From Sanguibacter sp. HDW7 (lineage in GTDB: Bacteria > Actinomycetota > Actinomycetes > Actinomycetales > Cellulomonadaceae), in assembly GCF_011300875.1 (NCBI RefSeq), contig NZ_CP049862.1:1984001-2048000 (forward strand): a stretch of 64,000 nucleotides of DNA, in the 5' to 3' direction. Below the pieces are notes generated by a model. The model was given only the letters and a program-made list of their open reading frames with translations, was not told the DNA's origin and ran no database searches. Below are positions 56,752-64,000 of the stretch, in pieces. Position 1 is the stretch's first letter. Each line of letters opens with the position of its first letter. The translations under genes were made by a program, and so were the position numbers.

Positions 56752-57762
56752 TCAGCCGCGCGTGGCCGCGCAGATGCGCAGGACCGCGCGCTCGACCGCG
56801 AAGACCGGGTCGCGTCCCTGACCCTTGACCTCAGCGTCCGCATCCGCGACCGCGATGATCGCCGCCGCGAGCCCCTCGGGCGTCCACCGCTGGAGATCCT
56901 TGCGCGCGCGGTCGACCTGCCACGGCGCGAGACCGAGCTCGGACGCGCTGGCCCCGCCCCGCCCACGCATGGCAGCGACCTTGGCGAGCTGACGCAGCTT
57001 GAGCGCCAGCACCGCGACGATCGGCACCGGGTCGACGCCCGTCGCGATCGCGTGCCGCAGGAGCGCGACGGCCTGCGCGCGCTCCCCCGCGACCGCCGCG
57101 TCGGCGACGCGGAAGCCCGTGGCCTCGACGCGCCCGCCGTAGTACGTGCCGACGGTCGCCTCCGTCACGGTGCCCGTCGTGTCTGCCATGAGCTGGTCGC
57201 ACGCCGACGCGAGCTCGCGCAGGTCCGTCCCGAGCGCCTCGACGAGCGCCCGCACGGCCCCGGCCTCGACCCGTCGGCCGCCGCGACGGAACTCCGCGCT
57301 GACGAACGACGCCTTGTCCGCGTCCTTCTTGATCGGCTCGCACGCCGCGACCGGCACGCCCGCGGCACGCAGGCCGTCGAGCAGCTTCTTGCCGCGCTGC
57401 CCGCCGCGGTGCTCGACGACGAGCCAGACGTCGGCCGCCGGGGCCGTGACGTACGCGAGCACGTCGGTGATGAGCGCGTCCGTGAGTGCCTCGGCACCGC
57501 GGACGAGCACGAGCCTGTGCTCAGCGAAGAGCGACGGGCTCGTCTCGACGGCGAGCATGCCCGACTGGTAGGTCGACGCCTCGACGTCGACGACCTCGAG
57601 CTCCGGCTGCGCCTCCCGCGCGAGCGCGCGCAGCCGCTGCACCGCACGCTCGACGAGCACGTGCTCGGCGCCGTGCACGAGCACGACGGGCGCGAGCGCG
57701 ACCTCGTCCCAGGACGCGCCGGAGGCAGGACGGGAGCTGCGGGAGGTGGTGCGTGCGGCCAT
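56752..57762 (-). CDS. holA: DNA polymerase III delta subunit
   Basis: This 336-residue clamp-loader subunit opens the beta sliding clamp. The N-terminal AAA+-like domain starts APVVLVHGAEHVLVERAV. It includes LVLVRGAEAL and LVVEHRGGQRGKKLLDGLR. The C-terminal domain includes LGTDLRELASACDQLMADT and LGLAPWQVDRARKDLQRWT. ATG is at 57762, three bases after the comEC stop, so it is the last gene of comEA-comEC-holA. Confidence 0.93.
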   Translation of the reverse strand: MAARTTSRSSRPASGASWDEVALAPVVLVHGAEHVLVERAVQRLRALAREAQPELEVVDVEASTYQSGMLAVETSPSLFAEHRLVLVRGAEALTDALITDVLAYVTAPAADVWLVVEHRGGQRGKKLLDGLRAAGVPVAACEPIKKDADKASFVSAEFRRGGRRVEAGAVRALVEALGTDLRELASACDQLMADTTGTVTEATVGTYYGGRVEATGFRVADAAVAGERAQAVALLRHAIATGVDPVPIVAVLALKLRQLAKVAAMRGRGGASASELGLAPWQVDRARKDLQRWTPEGLAAAIIAVADADAEVKGQGRDPVFAVERAVLRICAATRG

Positions 57763-57765
57763 GCC

Positions 57766-59283
57766 TCAAGGGTCCCACGAGCCACCGACACCCCGCGCCC
57801 GCCGGGCACGGACGACGACGAGAGTGACGAGCGCCGCCTCGAGCACGACGAGCAGGGCGGCCCCCGCGGGACCGGACATCCACGGCAGGCTCGCCCCCGG
57901 CCAGGCCGCGATCGCCCGCGCAGTCCCCGCGATCCAGCCGGCGCCATACCCGGCGAGCCCCGCGAGCCACGAGGCGAGGCCCGGGGACACGGGCCCCGCG
58001 AGCGTTGCTGCGAGGCCGAGGATCGTCGTCGGGGCGACGACCGGAGCCGCGACGAGGTTCGCGGGCAGCGACCACGTCGCGAGGTTCGGCGAGAGGAGCA
58101 CGAGCACGGGTGCGCACGCGAGCTGGGCGAGCGCGGGCGCCGCGAGCGCCGCCGCACACCAGCGGCGCGCTCCGTGCAGCCCGCCGAGCACGAGCGGGCC
58201 GCCGACGACGAGCCCTGCGGTCGCCGCGACCGACAGTGCGAGTCCCACCGACCGCGCGAGCCACGGGTCGAGCAGGAGCAGCACGACGACGCCCGCAGCG
58301 AGAGCAGGCACGGCCGCTCCGCGTCGCCCGACCGCGAGCGCGAGCAGCCCGATCGCCCCCGTGCCCGCGGCACGCAGCACGGACGGGTCCGGCCCGACGA
58401 GGACGACGAGGCCCGTGAGCGCGAGCACGGTGACGGCGATCCGGGGCCCGCGCGGGACGCGCAGCGCCGCCGTCGCTGCGAGCACGAGGGCGCCGACGAG
58501 CGAGAAGTGCGCACCCGAGACCGCGGTGAGGTGGGTGAGACCGGTCGTCCGCATGGCCTCGACGAGATCGTCGGGCACGTCGCGCGTGTCCCCGACGGCG
58601 ATGCCGCGGACGAGCCCGGCCGCGTCCGGGGGCAGACCCACGACGGCAGTCCGGAGGCCCTCACGCAGGCCGTGCGCCACGCGGCGCACAGGACTGGCGG
58701 GCTCGAGCGGACGGGGCGCCGTCGCGCCGCGCAGGTCGTAGCGCGGGCGTCGGCCGTCGAGGCCGCGCGCGGCCACCGTGACGGAGGCTGTCACGCGCTC
58801 GCCGACGACGACGTCCTTCCACCGCGTGCCGACGAGAGCCGCCGGCAGCGCGACCGGCTCGGCACGTGCCCGCTGTCCGGACCCGGTCCGGACGTGCTCG
58901 ACGCGCACGTCGACCGCGTAGCGCGGCGCGCCGCCCCACGCGCTCGGCAGTGCCCGCGGCTCCCCCGCCACGAGCAGGTCGACGGTCGCGCGCTCCCCCG
59001 TGCGCGACGCCTCGGCGAGCAGCTCAGAACGGGCGGCACGCGCGTCGGCGGCCACGATGAGCGCGACCGCGAGGACCCCGACGAGGCAGAGCACGACGCC
59101 CGGGAGCCCGGTCCGCCCCGCGCGGCGTGCGCGACGTCCGCGGGCTCGCACGACGAGGCCCGCCGTGCCGAGCGCCGCGAGCCCGGCGACGACGAGCGGC
59201 GCGAGCGTCCTCCCGACGAGAAGGGCGGCCGCGAGCCACACCGCGAGCGCCAGCGGGACGAGCCGGACGTCTGTCCGCGTCAT
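57766..59283 (-). CDS. comEC: ComEC-family DNA-uptake channel protein without the metallo-beta-lactamase domain
   Basis: This 505-residue membrane protein starts at an ATG overlapping the comEA stop. A two-helix N-terminus and an extracytoplasmic segment (about 75-215) precede the Competence domain, with its marker GLTHLTAVSGAHFSLVGALV and a run of about eight helices. The chain ends after the last helix (VVRARRARGVGGSWDP). Full-length ComEC proteins carry a C-terminal metallo-beta-lactamase domain, which is absent here. The protein could still form the DNA channel. Confidence 0.88.
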   Translation of the reverse strand: MTRTDVRLVPLALAVWLAAALLVGRTLAPLVVAGLAALGTAGLVVRARGRRARRAGRTGLPGVVLCLVGVLAVALIVAADARAARSELLAEASRTGERATVDLLVAGEPRALPSAWGGAPRYAVDVRVEHVRTGSGQRARAEPVALPAALVGTRWKDVVVGERVTASVTVAARGLDGRRPRYDLRGATAPRPLEPASPVRRVAHGLREGLRTAVVGLPPDAAGLVRGIAVGDTRDVPDDLVEAMRTTGLTHLTAVSGAHFSLVGALVLAATAALRVPRGPRIAVTVLALTGLVVLVGPDPSVLRAAGTGAIGLLALAVGRRGAAVPALAAGVVVLLLLDPWLARSVGLALSVAATAGLVVGGPLVLGGLHGARRWCAAALAAPALAQLACAPVLVLLSPNLATWSLPANLVAAPVVAPTTILGLAATLAGPVSPGLASWLAGLAGYGAGWIAGTARAIAAWPGASLPWMSGPAGAALLVVLEAALVTLVVVRARRARGVGGSWDP

Positions 59284-60086
59284 CCGACGCTCACGAGGTC
59301 CGCAAGCTTCTTCTCGAGCGCGGGCCCGATGCCGGGGACGTCGGACAGCGACGCGACGTCGGGGAACGGGCCGTGCTCGGTGCGGTGGTCGACGATGCGT
59401 TGCGCGAGGACGGGTCCGATGCCTGGCAGCGCATCGAGCGCGGTCGCGTCCGCGGTGTTGAGGTCGAGCCGACCGCCGGGCGAGGAGCCCGTGGTCCCCG
59501 CGGGCGCGGTTGGCGGGGTGCTCTCCCCGACCTTCGGCACGACGATCTGCTCGCCGTCGGCGACGGGCCGCGCGAGGTTGACGTGGGTGACGTCGGCGTC
59601 GCGTCGCAGCCCGCCCGCAGCCTTGACGGCGTCGGCGACGCGCGCGCCGGGTGCGAGCGTCACGACGCCCGGGCGTGCGACGCGCCCGACGACGTGGACG
59701 ACGACGTCTGGCGCGGCAGCTGAGACTGCGGGCGTCGCCGAGCCGTCCGCAGGCGTCCCCGTCGGGGTCGTGGCGGTCGCGAGCGGAGTCGTCGCGGGCA
59801 GCATCACGACCTCGCCGGGGCTCGACCCGAGCGCTCGGAGGACGAGCGCCGCCGCGAGAACGACGACGACGAGCACACCGACGACGACCGAGCGCGTCGT
59901 CACCGCCCATGCGACGCGGCCGCGCGCGGTCGGCTCGCCCGGGTCGAGATGGTCGGTCTGCTGCGGGCGTGCCGGTCGTCCCGTGCGACCTACGAGGAGC
60001 CGCGCGCGCAGGGCGGCGACGTCGTCGGGGTCGGCACTCGCGACGTGCGTCGGATCTGGCTCGGTGCCGGGGTGCGGTGCGTGCAT
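59280..60086 (-). CDS. comEA: ComEA-like DNA-binding protein
   Basis: This 268-residue membrane-anchored competence protein has a cytoplasmic N-terminus and one membrane helix (SVVVGVLVVVVLAAALVL). A Thr/Ala/Pro linker leads to an SLBB domain (VVVHVVGRVARPGVVTLAPG). Two helix-hairpin-helix motifs follow (DLNTADATALDALPGIGPVL, DVPGIGPALEKKLADLV), which bind double-stranded DNA. ATG at 60086 is chosen; GTG at 60104 would add six residues and neither has a good Shine-Dalgarno. Confidence 0.9.
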   Translation of the reverse strand: MHAPHPGTEPDPTHVASADPDDVAALRARLLVGRTGRPARPQQTDHLDPGEPTARGRVAWAVTTRSVVVGVLVVVVLAAALVLRALGSSPGEVVMLPATTPLATATTPTGTPADGSATPAVSAAAPDVVVHVVGRVARPGVVTLAPGARVADAVKAAGGLRRDADVTHVNLARPVADGEQIVVPKVGESTPPTAPAGTTGSSPGGRLDLNTADATALDALPGIGPVLAQRIVDHRTEHGPFPDVASLSDVPGIGPALEKKLADLVSVG

Positions 60087-60292
60087 GGGCCGACGGTGTC
60101 GCACGGGACGGCATCGCGCGCGCGACCTCTGCGGACCCGGGGACGGGGAGCGGCCGGCGCTCCCCTGTGGTCAGCACCTCGGCCCACACCCCGCGACCAC
60201 GGGACCCAGGCGCGGCCGCGAGCCGGAGGCAGGCACACCCATGGGTGCGATCGCGACCTCAGGCGCGGTCCGTCACCGGCGCGTCGGGCCGC

Positions 60293-61147
60293 TCAGGCCT
60301 CCGCGTCGACGACGACGACGGCGAGCACCCCGGGCCCGACGTGCGCGCCGAGCACCGCGCCGACAGGCCCGACGAGGACGGGCTCCGCCGACACGTCGGC
60401 GAGACGCTCCGCGAGGGCGCTCGCATCGTCGGGCGTGTCGAGGTGATGGACCGCGACGAGCGGTCGCGCCAGCCCTGCGGCAGCCTCGCGCGCGATCTCG
60501 ACGAGCCTGTCGGTCGAGGCCGCGCGCGTGCGGACCTTGGCGAGCACCTCGATGCGTCCCTCGCGCAGCGTGAGCAGCGGGCGCATGCCAAGGACGTTGC
60601 CGACGGCCGCAGCGGCCCGCGAGAGCCGTCCGCCGCGTCGCAGGTGGTCGAGCGAGCCGACGAGGAAGAGCGTCGTCGCGGACGACGCGGCCCGCAGCGC
60701 GACCTGCTCGACCTCCCTCAGGTCCGCTCCCGCAGCAGCGGCGCGCGCGGCGACGAGCGCCGCAAGACCGGTGCCGGTCGCGGCGCTGCGCGAGTCGACG
60801 ACCCGCACGGGCACGGGCATCGTCGTCGCGGCGGCCGCGGCCGTGTGGACCGTGCCCGAGAGCTCGCCCGAGAGGTGCACCGAGACGATGCCGCTCGCAC
60901 CCTCGGCGACGAGCCGTTCGTAGGCGCGCGCGAACGCGGCGGGCGTCGGCTGGCTCGTCGTCACGCGCGAGCCCGCACCGATCGCGGCCGCGATGGCGTC
61001 GTCGTCCACGTCGACACCCTCAAGATGCTCCGTGCCGTCGACGACGACGTGCAGCGGGACGGTCGTGAGCCCCTCGGCGGCCGCGAGCGCGGACGGCAGC
61101 GCGCACGTCGAGTCCGTAACGACGCGGACGCGCGGGGACGAGGTCAT
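60293..61147 (-). CDS. DegV family fatty-acid-binding protein
   Basis: This 284-residue protein of the DegV/FakB type binds a fatty acid and presents it to a fatty-acid kinase. It starts VRVVTDSTCALPSALA. Markers are SRVTTSQPTPAAFARAYERL, IVSVHLSGELSGT, VVDSRSAATGTGLAAL and FLVGSLDHLRRGGRLSRAAA. ATG at 61147 is preferred over the upstream start, whose leader is Arg-rich shadow sequence. It lies upstream of comEA on the same strand with a 206-base gap. Confidence 0.93.
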   Translation of the reverse strand: MTSSPRVRVVTDSTCALPSALAAAEGLTTVPLHVVVDGTEHLEGVDVDDDAIAAAIGAGSRVTTSQPTPAAFARAYERLVAEGASGIVSVHLSGELSGTVHTAAAAATTMPVPVRVVDSRSAATGTGLAALVAARAAAAGADLREVEQVALRAASSATTLFLVGSLDHLRRGGRLSRAAAAVGNVLGMRPLLTLREGRIEVLAKVRTRAASTDRLVEIAREAAAGLARPLVAVHHLDTPDDASALAERLADVSAEPVLVGPVGAVLGAHVGPGVLAVVVVDAEA

Positions 61148-61248
61148 GCAGCGCACACTAGCCGACGCGCGCACGCGGCCACGCCTCACCCGACGCCGCG
61201 CCCGCGCGCACCGGCGGGACGCCGGACGGACGCTCTAGGATGCTCGGC

Positions 61249-63237
61249 ATGAGCGATGCTGCCGCCCCGACCACCGATCTCGCGGCGCTGCGTGCCGCTG
61301 CCGCCCAGGCCGCCGCGGAGGCGGCCGAGGCCCGTGCCGCCGCGGCGCAGGCCGCGCTCGAGGCGGCGGAGGCACAGCTCGCCGCAGCCTCGGACCCCGG
61401 CGCGGCCGCCGCACCCGAGGCTCCCGCGGCGCCTGCCGAGCCCGTGGCTCCCGCTCCCCCGGCGGCGGACGCACCCGCTCCCGCCCCCGCTCCCGCTCCC
61501 GTCGCCGATGCTGGCGACGCCGAGCTCGACGGCTGGGCGCTCACCGTCCGCGACGGCTACACGTTCGGCGGCCCGACTTTGCGGCTCGGCGCCCTCCTCG
61601 AGGCCGGCCCTGACGGCAAGCCCGTCCCCGTCCCGGCCGCACAGGTCGGCCTGCCCCTCGCGATGCTCAACCGTCACGGGCTCGTCGCCGGCGCGACCGG
61701 CACGGGCAAGACACGCACGCTCCAGGGCATGGCCGAGGAGCTCTCGACCGCGGGCGTGCCGGTCTTCCTCGCCGACATCAAGGGCGACCTCTCGGGTGTC
61801 GCCGTCCCCGGCACGGGCAACGACAAGCTGCTCGCCCGCACGAGCAGCCTCGGCCAGGACTGGGTCGCGACGGCGTTCCCCACCGAGCTCTACACGCTCG
61901 GCGGGCTCGGCACCGGTGTGCCGATCCGCACGACGATCACCGACTTCGGCCCGATCCTCCTCGCGAAGGTCCTCGGCCTCAACGAGACGCAGGAGTCCTC
62001 GCTCGGCCTCGTCTTCCACTGGGCCGACACGCAGGGCCTCGCGCTGCTCGACCTCAAGGACCTGCGCTCCGTCATCGCCTACCTCGTCTCGGACGCCGGC
62101 AAGGCAGAGCTCAAGGGCATCGGCGGGCTCTCCGCCGCGACGGCGGGCGTGCTGCTGCGCGAGCTCGTCGGGCTCGAGGCGCAGGGCGCCGCCGCGTTCT
62201 TCGGCGAGCCCGCGTTCGAGACCGCAGACCTGCTGCGGCTCGCCCCGGACGGACGCGGCGTCATCAGCGCGCTCGAGCTCCCGGCGGTCCAGGACCGTCC
62301 GCAGCTCTTCTCGACGTTCCTCATGTGGCTTCTCGCGGACCTCTTCTCGGAGCTGCCCGAGGTCGGTGACGTCGACAAGCCGCGCCTCGTGTTCTTCTTC
62401 GACGAGGCGCACCTGCTCTTCAACGGCGCTTCGAAGGACTTCCTCGCGCAGGTCGTCCAGACCGTGCGGCTCATCCGTTCGAAGGGCGTCGGCGTCTTCT
62501 TCGTCACCCAGAGCCCCAAGGACGTGCCGTCGGACGTGCTCGGCCAGCTCGGCAACCGGGTCCAGCACGCGCTGCGTGCCTTCACGCCCGACGACGCCGC
62601 CGCGCTGCGTGCTGCCGCACGCACCTACCCGACGAGCGAGTACGACCTCGAGCGTCTCCTCCAGGAGCTCGGCACGGGCGAGGCGATCGTCACCGTCCTC
62701 ACCGAGAAGGGTGCCCCGACGCCCGTCGCGTGGACGCGCCTGCGCGCCCCGCAGGGCTCGATGGACCCCGCTCCCGCTGCGACGCTCGAGGCGCTCGTCG
62801 CAGCCTCCCCGTCGAACGCCCGCTACGGCACGCCGATCGACAACGAGTCGGCGTACGAGCTGCTCGAGACCCGCGTCGCCGCGGACCGCGCGCAGGCCGA
62901 GGCGGACAGGCTCGCGAAGGAGCAGGCTGCCGCCGCCGAGAAGTACGCGGCGGAGCAGGCCAAGGCCGCGGAGAAGTTCGCCGCCGAGCAGGCGAAGGCC
63001 GACGCCAAGGCTGCGGCCGAGGCGGAGCGCGAGGCGAAGAAGCAGGCGGCCGAGCTCGAGCGCATGCGTGCCCGGCTCGAGAAGGACGCCGGCCGCGGCA
63101 CGACGCGCTCGATCGGGACGTCGCGCACGCAGAAGAGCTCGATCGAGAAGGGCCTCGAGTCCCTCGTGCGCTCCGCGGGCACGCAGCTCGGCCGCGAGAT
63201 CACCCGCACGATCTTCGGCACGCGCAAGCGCCGCTAG
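61249..63237 (+). CDS. HerA-like ATPase (DUF853 family)
   Basis: This 662-residue ATPase has an N-terminal 100 residues that are an Ala/Glu coiled-coil-like stretch, then Pro/Ala linker. The RecA-like core has Walker A AGATGTGKTRTLQ, DIKGDLSG, Walker B LVFFFDEAHLLF and sensor FFVTQSPKDVPSDVLGQLGN. The C-terminus is again a long helical Ala/Glu/Lys segment with EQAKAAEKFA-type repeats. DUF853 (YjgR) proteins are relatives of HerA-FtsK translocases with unknown function. Two ATGs (61240, 61249) compete; 61249 has AGGA at better spacing. Confidence 0.88.
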   Translation: MSDAAAPTTDLAALRAAAAQAAAEAAEARAAAAQAALEAAEAQLAAASDPGAAAAPEAPAAPAEPVAPAPPAADAPAPAPAPAPVADAGDAELDGWALTVRDGYTFGGPTLRLGALLEAGPDGKPVPVPAAQVGLPLAMLNRHGLVAGATGTGKTRTLQGMAEELSTAGVPVFLADIKGDLSGVAVPGTGNDKLLARTSSLGQDWVATAFPTELYTLGGLGTGVPIRTTITDFGPILLAKVLGLNETQESSLGLVFHWADTQGLALLDLKDLRSVIAYLVSDAGKAELKGIGGLSAATAGVLLRELVGLEAQGAAAFFGEPAFETADLLRLAPDGRGVISALELPAVQDRPQLFSTFLMWLLADLFSELPEVGDVDKPRLVFFFDEAHLLFNGASKDFLAQVVQTVRLIRSKGVGVFFVTQSPKDVPSDVLGQLGNRVQHALRAFTPDDAAALRAAARTYPTSEYDLERLLQELGTGEAIVTVLTEKGAPTPVAWTRLRAPQGSMDPAPAATLEALVAASPSNARYGTPIDNESAYELLETRVAADRAQAEADRLAKEQAAAAEKYAAEQAKAAEKFAAEQAKADAKAAAEAEREAKKQAAELERMRARLEKDAGRGTTRSIGTSRTQKSSIEKGLESLVRSAGTQLGREITRTIFGTRKRR

Positions 63238-63326
63238 TCCCCGGCCCGTGCGGGAGCCGGACGGCTACCCGCACGCGGTCGGCGCCGAACACGCACCGGC
63301 ACCCGACCGGCGCCGGTCCGCGGGCC

Positions 63327-63396
63327 GCCTACCCGCAGCTCTGTGCCGTACCCGCAAGTTCAGACTTGCGGGTACGGCACAGAGTTGCGGGTGGGC
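63327..63396. repeat. 33-bp intergenic inverted repeat
   Basis: 63327-63359 pairs with 63364-63396 around TCAG: 31 Watson-Crick and two G-U pairs. The innermost 21 bp are perfect. Each arm also contains two copies of TACCCGCA-like sequence. It fills the gap between the convergent HerA-like and SMC-like genes. Confidence 0.85.
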
Positions 63397-63402
63397 GACG
63401 CG

Positions 63403-64000
63403 TCAGCCCGCGTCGACCGTCTCCGCGCCCGCGACCCAGCGGATGCGCGAGCGACCCGAGTCGTCCTTGACGGACTGCAGGACGAGGTCGACGTGCGGCT
63501 CGAGCGCCGCAACCTTGTCGAGCGGCGCTCCGATGATGAGCTGGAAGCCCAGCCCCCGCCACGCACCCACGGCACGTCCCGCGAAGCGCGAGTCGGCCTT
63601 GATGAACGCCTCGTCGAGGAACACCGGCGCGTAGCGCGGGCGCGTCGCGTCCGCGTCACCGAGCTGGTAGCGCAGCGCCGCACCGACGATGAACGCGACG
63701 AGCTCCTGGGACTCACCACCCGACTTGCCTGCGATGTGGTCGTACACGGAGACGTGGTTGCCCTCGAGGTCGATGCACTCGGCCGAGATGCGCACGTGCT
63801 CGCGCACGTCGACGAGACGACGCCGCTCGGGGCTCTCGGGCCGGATGCGCGCGAGCAGGCGCGCCATGCGCGCATAGCGGCGCTCGCGCTCGGTCGGCGT
63901 GCCGTCGGCCGACGCCTCCTTGGCGAGCGTGCGCAGGTCGCGGCGGAACGACGTGACGTCGGCGGCCTCCGTGACGCGCGCCGTGATGCGCAGGCGGTGC
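63403..64000 (-). CDS. SMC/MukB-like ATPase, C-terminal part (Wadjet JetC/MksB-like)
   Basis: The last 199 codons of a minus-strand gene are present; it stays open to the window edge. After a helical segment (TERERRYARMARLLARIRPE) comes a signature-like GKSGGESQELVAF, then ALRYQLG and Walker B YAPVFLDEAFIKAD, followed by GFQLIIGAPLDKVAALEPHV. This order matches the C-terminal ATPase lobe (SbcC Walker B domain) of SMC-like proteins of condensin/Wadjet operons, which act on foreign or plasmid DNA. Downstream lies only the convergent HerA-like gene. The N-terminal Walker A is outside the window. Confidence 0.75.
   Translation of the reverse strand, partial: HRLRITARVTEAADVTSFRRDLRTLAKEASADGTPTERERRYARMARLLARIRPESPERRRLVDVREHVRISAECIDLEGNHVSVYDHIAGKSGGESQELVAFIVGAALRYQLGDADATRPRYAPVFLDEAFIKADSRFAGRAVGAWRGLGFQLIIGAPLDKVAALEPHVDLVLQSVKDDSGRSRIRWVAGAETVDAG

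Noticed and set aside
56524-60573. A 1349-codon open frame on the plus strand
   Set aside because: It lies antisense to holA, comEC and comEA, is Arg/Asp/Pro-rich and shows no domain. Such shadows are expected at this GC content.

Overview
The window is very GC-rich actinobacterial chromosome: third-codon G/C throughout, frequent GTG/TTG starts, and many ATGA or GTGA start/stop overlaps. The housekeeping gene order (dnaG, dgt, glyS, zur, uppS, recO, era, ybeY, phoH, rsmE, dnaJ, hrcA, hemW, lepA, rpsT, holA, comEC, degV) matches the order known in Actinobacteria such as Mycobacterium. The maltodextrin cluster and DUF222-HNH gene suggest a member of the Micrococcales, perhaps near Cellulomonadaceae. 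That placement is inference and no rRNA gene is present to test it.

Layout: 1-186 is the 5' end of a phosphotransferase-like gene. 298-4187 holds a two-component system followed by an ABC transporter, which reads as a stress or antibiotic-response module. 4402-7689 holds a CPBP protease, tRNA-Asn, a hypothetical protein, an MFS exporter and a CAT-anticodon tRNA. 7756-14033 holds dnaG and dgt, separated by a convergent/divergent DUF222-HNH gene that is full of minisatellites and carries a perfect actinobacterial SOS box.

14177-25123 is a maltodextrin locus: a neopullulanase-like GH13, malG, malF, malE, a LacI-family regulator, an alpha-glucosidase and a lipoprotein alpha-amylase, with candidate operators in the intergenic gaps. 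25261-28051 holds dus and glyS. 28156-31537 is a zinc-uptake operon (znuA, znuC, znuB, zur) behind two candidate Zur boxes. It is followed by a DedA-like membrane protein.

32329-36211 holds uppS, recO and leuA; leuA is preceded by a leucine leader peptide and a pseudoknot that fits the known actinobacterial LEU element. 36395-40694 holds two large proteins that share a leucine-rich-variant-like domain. 40812-46125 is the tightly overlapped operon phoH-ybeY-corC-era-hydrolase. 46349-50958 holds a Gmad2-like lipoprotein, rsmE, dnaJ and hrcA (with a CIRCE element), and DUF3097. 51027-60104 holds a membrane protein, hemW, lepA, a PemK-like protein, rpsT, holA, comEC and comEA. 60293-64000 holds degV, a HerA-like ATPase and the C-terminal part of an SMC/Wadjet-like ATPase that runs off the right edge.

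The most unusual signals are: (1) short tandem duplications that carry the last codons and stop codon of a gene, at two convergent junctions (dgt and DedA/uppS); (2) the SOS-box-controlled HNH gene placed inside the normally adjacent dgt-dnaG pair; (3) a compact LEU attenuator with an apparently leaderless leader peptide; (4) the paired vLRR-domain genes; (5) the SMC-like ATPase with no jetD-like gene downstream; and (6) a 33-bp intergenic hairpin beside it.
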